Below, in pieces: positions 1 to 7,466 of a stretch of DNA of 47,190 bases. The notes beneath the pieces are model-generated. The model worked only from the letters and a program-made list of their open reading frames with translations. It ran no database searches and was not told where the DNA came from. The stretch is from Pirellulaceae bacterium (GTDB taxonomy: Bacteria; Planctomycetota; Planctomycetia; Pirellulales; Pirellulaceae). Position 1 is the first letter of the stretch, and each line of letters starts with the position of its first letter. A program made the position numbers and the translations under genes. The stretch is taken from assembly GCA_016784735.1 (NCBI GenBank), contig JADHUC010000044.1, forward strand, positions 1 to 47,190, read 5' to 3'.

Positions 1-1227
1 GTGCAGATGCTCACCAAAGGCCATCACGGCGTTAAGCTGGACGCCGAGGCGTGGGACCGGCTAATCACCTGGATCGACCTGAATTGTCCCTACCACGGTA
101 CCTGGGGCGAGGATGTTGGCGATCCCGGCCGACAGCGACAACGTCGCCGCGAACTGCTGAAACTGTACGGCAACGTCGACGATGATCCGGAGGCCATACC
201 GCCACCTGATCCCGAGACCATCTACTCAGGACACCCTGAACCGATTGTGTCCGATCCCAGTAGGTCCCGCTTGCCGAGCGGGACCTCGACAGATCGGAAT
301 GCCGACACCAAAAGGTCCCGCTCGGCAAGCGGGACCTACCAACCGATCCTGCCCGATCCGCCAGCGGACCTAACGCCATCACCTGTCATCTGTGACAAAC
401 GGTCAGTCGAATTGGACGACGGACTGACCATGCAATTGGCCCTTATCCCGGCCGGCGAGTTCATCATGGGCAGTGCCCTTGGTGCCGATGATGAACCCCC
501 GCCAACAAAGGTACGGATCGAGAGACCTTTCTGGATGGGCGCGCACGAAATCACCAATCAGCAGTACGCGCAGTTCGACCCCAGTCACGACAGCCACTTC
601 GAGACGATGCTCAGCGCCTGCCACGGTGTTCACGGGCATCCGGTGAATCGACCGGAACAGCCCGTGGTCCGAGTATCGTGGGTCCAGGCGATGGCCTTCT
701 GCCGTTGGCTTTCCGAGAAAACAGGCTACCGATTCTCGCTGCCCACCGAAGCCCAGTGGGAATACGCCTGCCGCGCCGGTACGGCAACGCCGATGCACTA
801 CGGCGACTTGAACACCGATTTCTCGCAGTTTGCCAACATGGCCGACGCCAAGCTCAGCCACCTGGCCCGCGACTGGTACATCCTGGACAAACCGATCGAA
901 AACCCAACCAAGTACGACGACTGGATCCCCAAGGACGCCCGCTTTGACGACGGGGCCGTGCTGTCGATCGCTCCGGGCAAGTACCGGCCGAACGCGTGGG
1001 GATTGTACGACATGCACGGCAACGTGGCCGAGTGGACCGCAACAGACTACCGACCGCATCGCTCCGGCGTTGTCGATGGTCGAGACGCCACCATAACCGA
1101 TGGTCGCAAAGCCGTGCGCGGCGGCTCGTGGCGAGACCGGCCCAAGCGGTGTACATCCAACTTCCGCCTAGGCTATCCGCCGTACCAGTGCGTCTACAAC
1201 GTCGGCTTTCGCGTGGTGTGCGAATAA
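1..1227 (+). CDS. FGE-sulfatase-domain protein, 5' end missing
   Basis: The frame is open from base 1, so this is the last 408 residues of a longer protein. The first ~45 residues (…GHHGVKLDAEAWDRL…WIDLN…HGTWGE) resemble the segment that precedes the FGE domain in planctomycete HZS-alpha-like secreted proteins. A low-complexity linker (about residues 60-125) follows. From about residue 135 there is a complete FGE/SUMF1-like domain: FIMGS, LPTEAQWEYACRAG, NAWGLYDMHGNVAEW, VRGGSW and a final NVGFRVVCE. In true formylglycine-generating enzymes two copper-binding Cys follow the GGS(W/Y) motif. Here only the position of the second has Cys (GGSWRDRPKRC) and the first is Asp. I infer a binding or structural role, or another FGE-fold chemistry, rather than sulfatase activation. 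No sulfatase gene is in the window. The linker holds two palindromic DNA elements (listed separately). Confidence 0.85.
   Translation: MQMLTKGHHGVKLDAEAWDRLITWIDLNCPYHGTWGEDVGDPGRQRQRRRELLKLYGNVDDDPEAIPPPDPETIYSGHPEPIVSDPSRSRLPSGTSTDRNADTKRSRSASGTYQPILPDPPADLTPSPVICDKRSVELDDGLTMQLALIPAGEFIMGSALGADDEPPPTKVRIERPFWMGAHEITNQQYAQFDPSHDSHFETMLSACHGVHGHPVNRPEQPVVRVSWVQAMAFCRWLSEKTGYRFSLPTEAQWEYACRAGTATPMHYGDLNTDFSQFANMADAKLSHLARDWYILDKPIENPTKYDDWIPKDARFDDGAVLSIAPGKYRPNAWGLYDMHGNVAEWTATDYRPHRSGVVDGRDATITDGRKAVRGGSWRDRPKRCTSNFRLGYPPYQCVYNVGFRVVCE
262..286. repeat. Palindromic element inside a coding frame, copy A
   Basis: Perfect 10-bp arms AGGTCCCGCT / AGCGGGACCT around a 5-base loop (TGCCG). It lies in frame in the linker of the FGE-like gene and encodes the arginine/serine-rich stretch SRSRLPSGT. 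Confidence 0.85.
313..337. repeat. Palindromic element inside a coding frame, copy B (inverted)
   Basis: Same 10-bp arms as the element at 262-286. The loop (CGGCA) is the exact reverse complement of the loop there, so this is the same 25-base element in opposite orientation, starting 51 bases downstream. It encodes RSRSASGT and keeps the frame open. Confidence 0.85.
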
Positions 1228-1277
1228 CGCCAGGATCGACAACTGCAACCGACAGCGGCTTCGCCGAGAGCCGTGAC

Positions 1278-3575
1278 CTAACGATCCACGGCAGGTTCTT
1301 GGAAGATCGTTTGTTTGGGGCTGTCCGCATCCACGATCAATAGCGTGGTCGCATCGTACTGTTTGCCGGCCATTTGGAACGGTCTGACTCGTGCGCGCAC
1401 AAGGAGGTCGCGACTGCCGGCGTGGTTGATCTCGTAGGCGACCGCCTCGTTGGGAGCTAGGATACGGCCGTTGGAGGTGACTTCAATCGAAGAGATCCGG
1501 ATGTCGGGGGCTCTTGGGCCGGGGTACGGGAAGATCAAGAAAGGCATCGTCGTTGGACCATTGGACTCGTACCGGGAGGTGATGATCACGGGAGGTTTGC
1601 GAGTTTCCAACGCCAGTTTCCCGGTCAAGGTCTGGTCCAGACTGGTCGCCAATTCGGCCGATTTGGGAAGCAGAACCAGCAGGTTGGCATCCGAACGCGT
1701 GGTCCAGAAGCGTTTGCCGTCGTCGGATGTCGCGGCGGGTACGTCGTAATGAAGGTGGAACATCTGATCGTAGCGATGCCCTTTTCCTGCCGGCGTCTCG
1801 AACTCGTCGAAGACGATCCAATAGCGTCCGCGCACGTACAACACTTCACGTCGGCACGTCACCGAGTGGACGCCCGGTGGTGGTTGTTTGACGGCCGGGT
1901 CCAACGCCGTGCCGTCCTTGGCGATGCGGAAACCCTGATGAGAAGCGCGGAAGAAATCGAAATGCTGGTCGCTGCGCCATCGTTCAATCGTGGCGGTCAC
2001 GCGTGGCGATGGCTCCTTGCCGTCCATCATCACCACGTTGTGGTAGCGGTACCTCTTCGTGTCGTTGCCACGGTGATATAGGTCGACGCGCGGGTCGCCC
2101 AGTAAGAGCCGGCCATGGGCAAAGACCTGGATGGTCAGAAAGTCCTGGTGATCGTGATAGGTGACGGGACAGGTGTCGACCGAAAGGGCCAGGTACTGGC
2201 AATCGGGCGACCAACGATCGCGGAAGAACGCGAAACCGCCTTCGGGATACAGGGCCGATGTGTGGTCAACCGGCTGTTCTGGAGTTTCGTCGAATACCGC
2301 TTGCCAAGCAGGATACATCGGCGGGACTGCGATGCCTTGCTGCCGCATGCCTCGCTTAATCTGGCCATCGTGCAAAGCGACCACGGCCGTGATAAGGAAG
2401 TTGTCGATTGGCAACGAGTAATGGTCGCCGATCTCGATGTGACGACCGGCCGGAGTGGTTACGTCCAAGTAGAATTGGCCCAAACGGCGCAGACGTTTCG
2501 TCAAGTGCGGCGTGGCGAAGGTTTCGCCATTCCGATCTGCCAGAATCATTGCCTCCAGCATCAATCGCGAGGCGGCGAACGTGTACGAGACCGAGTGCTC
2601 CTGATAGCTGCCGTCGTCGAAGTAGCTCTGCTCCAAGTGGTGCATCAGCGTCTGGTGACTCCGCTCTTTCATGCCGGCCACTTCTGTGAACTCAGGTAAG
2701 AGCAGGGCAAAGACGTAAGGACAATGGCCGCGCTCGAATGCATGGTGGTTGCCCACGCCTTTGCCGCCGGCAATGCGCTGGTAATGTGCAGTGTGGTACC
2801 AGATCGCCTTGATCCACCGGTACAGCAGTTCGTCGCTGATTGCTGGCGAATCGAGGATGCCGGCGTAAATGGCGTTGAACCAGTTCAGCAGCCGATAGCC
2901 GCCGTTCATGTACTCGTCAGCCATCTTCACGCCTGCGGCCGGGCCGACGCCCTGCAGGACTTGGAACGATGGCCCATGGATGGGAAACGTGTCCAGCCAA
3001 CTCGACAGCACCTCGGCGAACTTGGCCGCATAACGCTCGTCGTCGGTGCCGGCGTAGTTGAAAGCCAGGTGACGCAGAAACACATTCCGGCTGAGCGACG
3101 TGGGGCGGGGGGCTTCCGCCCGCACGGCACGCACCCAGTCGATCCCGTCGCCAAGGCCGGTGAAACTGCCGGGGTACCAATCGTCGTGCAAACGGTTTTC
3201 GAGCAACGCATCGCCGCGTTGGCGTACCGACGGGCCGACGCGATCCCAGCCACTTTGCAGATAGGCGAAGCCTGCGGGCTTGCCCCGATGATCAAACAAC
3301 CAGGTTGGCCGTGAGCGTCGACGGAAATGATTGCACAAGGCTCGCTTGGCCTCTGCTAGCTTGCCGGCTGCGTGCAGTTGACGGATCGGTTGGACCGGCT
3401 CGTACTCGGGATTCAACCCACCGAACAAATCCGCGTCGGTCACTGCCGTCGCAACCGGTATTTCAAGGGCCTTACGTGGCTTCGCGGGCGATGGTGCCTC
3501 GGAGTCGGCTACTGCCGGCACAGCCGACAGCGCCAAGATCGAGAACAACGTGAGAAAAGAATGCCGGACCGTCAT
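1278..3575 (-). CDS. Secreted heparinase II/III-like polysaccharide lyase
   Basis: 765 residues with a clear signal peptide (MTVRHSFLTLFSILALSAVPAVADS). The middle has the all-helical toroid typical of alginate lyase/heparinase families, with the motif GNHHAFERGH near residue 270 and YQEHSVSYTF further on. The C-terminal half has the beta-sandwich signature of heparinase II/III-like proteins (YHDHQDFLTIQVFAHGRLLL, then YRYHNVVMMDG). The likely job is periplasmic or extracellular cleavage of a uronic-acid-containing polysaccharide; the substrate cannot be read from the sequence. The start is supported by an AAGGAGAAGG Shine-Dalgarno sequence that overlaps the end of the upstream gene, only 6 bases away. 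The two genes therefore probably share a transcript. Family is confident, substrate unknown. Confidence 0.85.
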   Translation of the reverse strand: MTVRHSFLTLFSILALSAVPAVADSEAPSPAKPRKALEIPVATAVTDADLFGGLNPEYEPVQPIRQLHAAGKLAEAKRALCNHFRRRSRPTWLFDHRGKPAGFAYLQSGWDRVGPSVRQRGDALLENRLHDDWYPGSFTGLGDGIDWVRAVRAEAPRPTSLSRNVFLRHLAFNYAGTDDERYAAKFAEVLSSWLDTFPIHGPSFQVLQGVGPAAGVKMADEYMNGGYRLLNWFNAIYAGILDSPAISDELLYRWIKAIWYHTAHYQRIAGGKGVGNHHAFERGHCPYVFALLLPEFTEVAGMKERSHQTLMHHLEQSYFDDGSYQEHSVSYTFAASRLMLEAMILADRNGETFATPHLTKRLRRLGQFYLDVTTPAGRHIEIGDHYSLPIDNFLITAVVALHDGQIKRGMRQQGIAVPPMYPAWQAVFDETPEQPVDHTSALYPEGGFAFFRDRWSPDCQYLALSVDTCPVTYHDHQDFLTIQVFAHGRLLLGDPRVDLYHRGNDTKRYRYHNVVMMDGKEPSPRVTATIERWRSDQHFDFFRASHQGFRIAKDGTALDPAVKQPPPGVHSVTCRREVLYVRGRYWIVFDEFETPAGKGHRYDQMFHLHYDVPAATSDDGKRFWTTRSDANLLVLLPKSAELATSLDQTLTGKLALETRKPPVIITSRYESNGPTTMPFLIFPYPGPRAPDIRISSIEVTSNGRILAPNEAVAYEINHAGSRDLLVRARVRPFQMAGKQYDATTLLIVDADSPKQTIFQEPAVDR

Positions 3576-3581
3576 TGAGGC

Positions 3582-4286
3582 TCACCTTCTCCTTTTCTTC
3601 CCCTCTCGAGGATCGCCAATCATCTCCTTCAGCTTGTCGGCCTGCTCGGACGTGAGCACGTCAAAGACCTTGTCCAGCGTTTCATTCTCGAGTTCCCTCA
3701 GTCGCTGCTGCATTTCTTCGCGGACTTGGCGGAGCTTTTTCTTCTGTTGCTCGGATATCCCCAACTGCGCAAGGACCTGAGGATTCTTCAAGACGGCTTC
3801 CCGTCGCGCGCGGCGGTTGAAGTTTTCCAGGATCTCCATTTGTTCCGGCACGAGGATCTTCTCCACCTCCCGGCGTACGTCCTCCGCGCGCTTCTTCATT
3901 TTCTGCTGCATTTCGGCCATTCGTTCTCGTCGTTCGTCCATCGGCAACTGCTGGATCTCGGCCATGGCCTGCTGCATTTGCTGGACGAAAGCATGTGCGA
4001 CCTGTCGAAGCTGGTGCTTCTGCTCGTCGACCAATTCGAGTTCTCTCTGGACGTGCGGAGACGCCAACGCCTCCAAACCTGGAATTGCGGGAAGCCCCCC
4101 GCCGCCCATCTGAGGGCGGTCTGGCCCCGGTCGGTCGGGCTGCTGTGGAACCTGTGCCAATCGCGTCAGCGCGACGAGAGGACACCGCGTGCAAGTTCCG
4201 GCAGTGGTCATTGCAGCCGCCGGCCCCGGTAGCAACACGATCACACTGGCAGACAATACGACTGCAGCAAGAGGACATCGAAGCAT
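3582..4286 (-). CDS. Periplasmic helical protein, Spy/CpxP-like
   Basis: 234 residues with an N-terminal signal sequence (MLRCPLAAVVLSASVIVLLPGPAAA). Then comes a Pro/Gly-rich stretch and a long, highly charged helical region rich in Gln, Glu, Lys and Met (about residues 75-225). Two related helical blocks each end in a motif like LTxxQ (…ILVPEQMEIL…, …VLTSEQADKLKEM…), as in periplasmic Spy/CpxP chaperones. The start is preceded by AGGAG with good spacing. It lies 6 bases upstream of the heparinase-like gene on the same strand and is probably co-transcribed with it. A holdase or stress role is inferred from fold similarity only; it could equally be a coiled-coil accessory protein. Confidence 0.7.
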   Translation of the reverse strand: MLRCPLAAVVLSASVIVLLPGPAAAMTTAGTCTRCPLVALTRLAQVPQQPDRPGPDRPQMGGGGLPAIPGLEALASPHVQRELELVDEQKHQLRQVAHAFVQQMQQAMAEIQQLPMDERRERMAEMQQKMKKRAEDVRREVEKILVPEQMEILENFNRRARREAVLKNPQVLAQLGISEQQKKKLRQVREEMQQRLRELENETLDKVFDVLTSEQADKLKEMIGDPREGKKRRR

Positions 4287-4497
4287 GTTACGCTCCTTTC
4301 ATCACAGGAAGGCTCCAATCTCACATTCCACAGTCTAGTATTCCGTCCGCAGTCTGACATCCCTCGCACCGGCCGAATCTCATCAAGACGAGTTTGAGCC
4401 ACATCGATGGGCCAGCTACTTGTACCGGGCTGTTCGACAGGCGACATTGTTGTGTTGTTCGGCATATTTCCACAGTCAAATCCGGAGGGTATTCGGT

Positions 4498-5652
4498 ATG
4501 TGTCTTTCCTTTCGATCTGCAGTCACCATCGCAATCGCGAGTCTCGTCCTGACGTTGACCAATGGCACCGATTCGCTGCGGGCCCAGGATTCCGCAGTGC
4601 CATTTTCTCGCGTGACAATCGACGATACGCCTCCCGCCAGGCCGTGGTATAAGATGCTGGGTGACATCGACGCGGACGGTTCTCTCGATATTATCATCGC
4701 TGGCGCGAAAGGGCCGCTGGTATGGTACGGGTATCCCGATTGGACAAAGTCGGAAATTGCCGCAGGCGGATGGAATGGCGTCAAGGGTGCGATCGGCGAT
4801 GTAGACCGCGACGGCGATGTGGATATCGTCATGGGCGGAGTGGTCTGGTTCAGTAATCCTGGGGCTGCCGGTCGCAAGTGGAAGATGACTCGAATCGATA
4901 CGCGGACGGCGCATGACGTCGAGCTTGCCGACTTGGACCGTGACGGCCGTCTGGATGTGGTCGCTCGCGATCAGTCGGCGTTTGGGAAAAGCGGGAACGT
5001 GATCTACGTGTATCGCCAGAACAGCCCGACGTCCTGGGACAAGCACACTATCGACTGCCCTCACGGCGAAGGTCTGAAACTTGCGGATCTCGACGGCGAC
5101 CAGGATACGGACATTGTCATTGGCGGCCTCTGGTACGAGAACACCGGACGCGCGGACCGATGGCTCCAAAACACCTATACGACCAACTGGACCGAACCGG
5201 ATGCGAAGGTCGAAGTCGCCGATCTGAACGGCGATGGGCGTCTGGACATCGTGCTGACGCCGGCAGAGCTGAAGGGCCAGCGGTACAAGGTGGCCTGGTA
5301 CGAGGCGCCGGCTGATGCGAAGGACAGGGAATGGCTGGAGCACATAATCGTTCGCGACATCGAGTGCGTGATCCATTCGCTGGCCGTTGGCGATATCGAC
5401 CGTGACGGCGACGTGGATGTTGCCATCGCCGAAATGCACCAAGGCGAGAACCCGGACGAGGTGACGGTCCACTTGAATTGCGGCAAGGGGAAAGAGTGGT
5501 CCAAGCAACTTCTCTCCAACGACGGCTCCCACGACATCATCCTCGGCGATATCGACGGCGATGGCGATTTGGACATCGTCGGGGCGAATCATGGTGGCGA
5601 GTCGCATCCCGTCGAGTTGTGGCGAAACAAACTGGCTGACCCGTCATCTTGA
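4498..5652 (+). CDS. Secreted FG-GAP/VCBS-repeat protein
   Basis: 384 residues. The frame is open further upstream, but the ATG at 4498 is preferred because GGAGGG lies 8 bases upstream and it starts a normal signal peptide (ending …NGTDSLRAQ). The mature part is a beta-propeller built of repeats that each carry a calcium-binding DxDxDGxxD loop. Seven are visible: GDIDADGSLDIIIAG, GDVDRDGDVDIVMGG, ADLDRDGRLDVVAR, ADLDGDQDTDIVIGG, ADLNGDGRLDIVL, GDIDRDGDVDVAIAE and GDIDGDGDLDIVGAN. Such proteins are exported and usually bind ligands or polysaccharide; no catalytic motif is visible. It is divergent from the Spy-like/heparinase pair, with about 210 bases between the starts that should hold both promoters. 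Confidence 0.85.
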   Translation: MCLSFRSAVTIAIASLVLTLTNGTDSLRAQDSAVPFSRVTIDDTPPARPWYKMLGDIDADGSLDIIIAGAKGPLVWYGYPDWTKSEIAAGGWNGVKGAIGDVDRDGDVDIVMGGVVWFSNPGAAGRKWKMTRIDTRTAHDVELADLDRDGRLDVVARDQSAFGKSGNVIYVYRQNSPTSWDKHTIDCPHGEGLKLADLDGDQDTDIVIGGLWYENTGRADRWLQNTYTTNWTEPDAKVEVADLNGDGRLDIVLTPAELKGQRYKVAWYEAPADAKDREWLEHIIVRDIECVIHSLAVGDIDRDGDVDVAIAEMHQGENPDEVTVHLNCGKGKEWSKQLLSNDGSHDIILGDIDGDGDLDIVGANHGGESHPVELWRNKLADPSS

Positions 5653-5667
5653 GCGACAATGGTTCCC

Positions 5668-5738
5668 TTCGTTGCCGCCCTGAATTCGTTGGGAAACAAA
5701 GAAGGGAAGGTTCCCAACGAATTCAGGGCGGCAGCGAA
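5668..5738. repeat. Long inverted repeat, 28-bp arms
   Basis: Arms 5668-5695 and 5711-5738 pair at 27 of 28 positions around a 15-base loop. The flanking GGTTCCCTT / AAGGGAAGG can extend pairing. It lies 16 bases after the VCBS gene stop, so the transcript could fold it as a 3'-end hairpin. No T-tract follows, so it is not a classic intrinsic terminator. The arms contain an EcoRI-like GAATTC core. Confidence 0.85.
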
Positions 5739-5843
5739 TTATTCAAAGATCGGCAATGCATTGTCAGTGTCGAGTACCGAAGGACCTCGCAGGCCGACGC
5801 TGGTGGCTCTGACCGCACGGGGCAGCACTGCGCCGCCCGGGCA

Positions 5844-6017
5844 GTGCACGTAAAGACTCCGCTGAAAATCCGGCTATGGCCTTTGCCGCTGGATGTCTGG
5901 GAGACGTTTGAAGAACTGGACGGGCAACGGCTGTTCTGCTACTCTGAGGGGTGTGATCGACAAACGCCCATCGTAGAGCGGTGGAAAGATGATCGGGCAT
6001 CCACGACGATCGTGTGA
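5844..6017 (+). CDS. Possible 57-residue ORF overlapping the radical SAM gene
   Basis: A short frame starting at GTG 5844 and ending 28 bases inside the downstream radical SAM gene. The frame is open upstream to 5649, but the earlier part runs through the inverted repeat and does not look like protein. The product (VHVKTPLKIRLWPLPLDVWE…RLFCYSEGCDRQTPIVERW…) has the residue balance of a real protein: three Trp, two Cys spaced C-x4-C, and mixed hydrophobic and charged residues. I see no good ribosome-binding site and do not recognise a family. It could be a small peptide tied to the radical SAM enzyme, the remnant of a longer gene, or chance. Confidence 0.4.
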   Translation: MHVKTPLKIRLWPLPLDVWETFEELDGQRLFCYSEGCDRQTPIVERWKDDRASTTIV

Positions 6018-7131
6018 CAATCGGAGCCCTGGTGGTTCGACGAAGTACGACTGCTTTCATCTCGTACTGATGGTCACCCACGACTGCAACTTGCGATGCG
6101 ATTATTGCTACACCGGTGCCAAGTCTCCACGTTCCATGAGCCTGGAGTTGGGGCAGCGTAGCATCGAGCGAGCCGTAAAGTCGGTCCACCCCGGCGGAAC
6201 GTTGGAACTGGGGTTCTTTGGCGGTGAACCACTGCTCGAAGCAGGACTCATCGCCGAACTGATCGACTACGCCCAGAGCCAAGCGGACGCCGCCGAGGTT
6301 ATGCTTCGCCCCGGCCTGACGACAAACGGGACAGTGCGGTCGATGGCGGCTTGGGATGTCATGATGCGGCCCGAACTGGATCTTTGTGTCAGTTGCGATG
6401 GGTTGCCCAACGTTCACGACCGTCATCGTCGCGCGGCAGATGGACGCGGTAGTGCCGAGCGCGTGCTCGGCACGATTCGTCGCCTGCTCGAAATTGACCG
6501 AGACTTTCTAGGCATGATGGTCATTCGCCCCGACACCGTCCCACACCTTCCGGCTAGTATAGACTGGCTGCGTGGTCAAGGCGTGTTGCGAATCGACTTG
6601 ACGCTTGACGTTTGGGCCGTCTGGGAATCGGGCGATGTCGAGCATCTGGAGGAAGCGTTGATTGCGGTGGCCGACATCTGGCGTGAAGGACTGCCGGACG
6701 GCGCCATCAATTGGTTCGACGAGAAAGCCGCCCACCTGGCCAGGCTGCCAATGAACCGCTCGGCTCGCTGCGGGTTCGGCGACGGCGAAATTGCGGTGGC
6801 CCCGTCCGGGAATCTCTATCCATGCGAGCGGCTGATCGGCGAAGATCAGCCCGGTCATCCGATGCGTCTGCCGGGGCATGCGTTGGACGGAAGCGACTTT
6901 TGCCGGTCCTCTATGCCAGGTCGTTCGGATCCGGCATGTTCTCCCTGCGCGATCGCGTCCCACTGCAACACGACGTGCCGATGCAATAACTACGTGCGCA
7001 CGGGCGACATCACACGCCCCGATGCGCTGCTTTGTCTGTTGGAGCGTGTTTGTTGTCGGGAAACGGCTCGCGTACTTGGCGAGTTGTCGCCCACTAACGA
7101 GCAAATGGTATCAATGGAGGAGTCTGTGTGA
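5989..7131 (+). CDS. Radical SAM/SPASM domain enzyme (peptide-maturase-like)
   Basis: 380 residues. The radical SAM cluster motif C-x3-C-x2-C is at residues 33, 37 and 40 (THDCNLRCDYCYTGAKS), followed by the SAM-contacting FFGGEPLLE segment near residue 73. The C-terminal third is a SPASM domain: Cys-x12-Gly-x4-Cys (CGFGDGEIAVAPSGNLYPC), then CSPCAIASHC-x3-C and later Cys. This fits one or two auxiliary iron-sulfur clusters, as in enzymes that modify ribosomal peptides or act as anaerobic sulfatase maturases. ATG 5989 is chosen because the next in-frame ATG (6070) would cut off the first strand of the barrel. Its stop overlaps the next gene start (TGATG). With the small Cys-motif membrane protein and signal peptidase downstream, peptide modification is the likeliest role. 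Sulfatase maturation is an alternative, but no sulfatase is present. Confidence 0.88.
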   Translation: MIGHPRRSCDNRSPGGSTKYDCFHLVLMVTHDCNLRCDYCYTGAKSPRSMSLELGQRSIERAVKSVHPGGTLELGFFGGEPLLEAGLIAELIDYAQSQADAAEVMLRPGLTTNGTVRSMAAWDVMMRPELDLCVSCDGLPNVHDRHRRAADGRGSAERVLGTIRRLLEIDRDFLGMMVIRPDTVPHLPASIDWLRGQGVLRIDLTLDVWAVWESGDVEHLEEALIAVADIWREGLPDGAINWFDEKAAHLARLPMNRSARCGFGDGEIAVAPSGNLYPCERLIGEDQPGHPMRLPGHALDGSDFCRSSMPGRSDPACSPCAIASHCNTTCRCNNYVRTGDITRPDALLCLLERVCCRETARVLGELSPTNEQMVSMEESV

Positions 7132-7466
7132 TGAACAGCCACAAGACACCGCGCCAGCCTGACGACGAACGGTTAGCTGCGCAGATGCCTGATCCTAAGG
7201 GCCCGCCGCGGTCGGTGCCGAAAGGTGATCCGGTATTGAACTTGATCGCGACCGTGGGCGTAGGGCTCGTTGCCGTGGGAGGCGTGATGTTTGCATCGCT
7301 CGCCACCACAACGCGCACCTGCGGCGCAACCCGCTCGGCCAAGCTCCAATGGGAGCAGCGTAAGCTTCAGATCGAGCAGGCATATCAGCAAGATCAAGCG
7401 TACCGAGAACAGGCCATCGAGGGTTCGGGCGACGAGGCTTCTGCAGATGACGGCGAACGCCAGTAG
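7131..7466 (+). CDS. Small single-pass membrane protein with TCGATRSAK motif, candidate substrate
   Basis: 111 residues from ATG 7131, with GGAGG 10 bases upstream; a GTG three bases earlier is also in frame. Hydrophilic N-terminus (1-34), one transmembrane helix (about 36-57: LNLIATVGVGLVAVGGVMF), then the segment TTTRTCGATRSAKLQWEQR (59-77), and a Gln/Glu-rich helical tail. There is a single Cys (C64) just outside the membrane. A small-residue S-L-A site at the helix end could be cut by signal peptidase, releasing a peptide that starts just before the Cys motif. It is translationally coupled to the radical SAM gene upstream and overlaps the signal peptidase gene by 20 bases. I do not recognise a named family. 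The substrate role is inferred from gene order and shape. Confidence 0.75.
   Translation: MNSHKTPRQPDDERLAAQMPDPKGPPRSVPKGDPVLNLIATVGVGLVAVGGVMFASLATTTRTCGATRSAKLQWEQRKLQIEQAYQQDQAYREQAIEGSGDEASADDGERQ

Noticed and set aside
403..1059. 218-codon minus-strand frame opposite the FGE-like gene
   Set aside because: Antisense shadow of a clearly conserved domain; product has shadow-like composition (Val/Arg/Gly-rich) and no motif.
4321..5607. 428-codon minus-strand frame opposite the VCBS gene
   Set aside because: Created by the repetitive GAT/GAC-rich calcium loops read backwards; the plus strand has seven clear repeats and a signal peptide.
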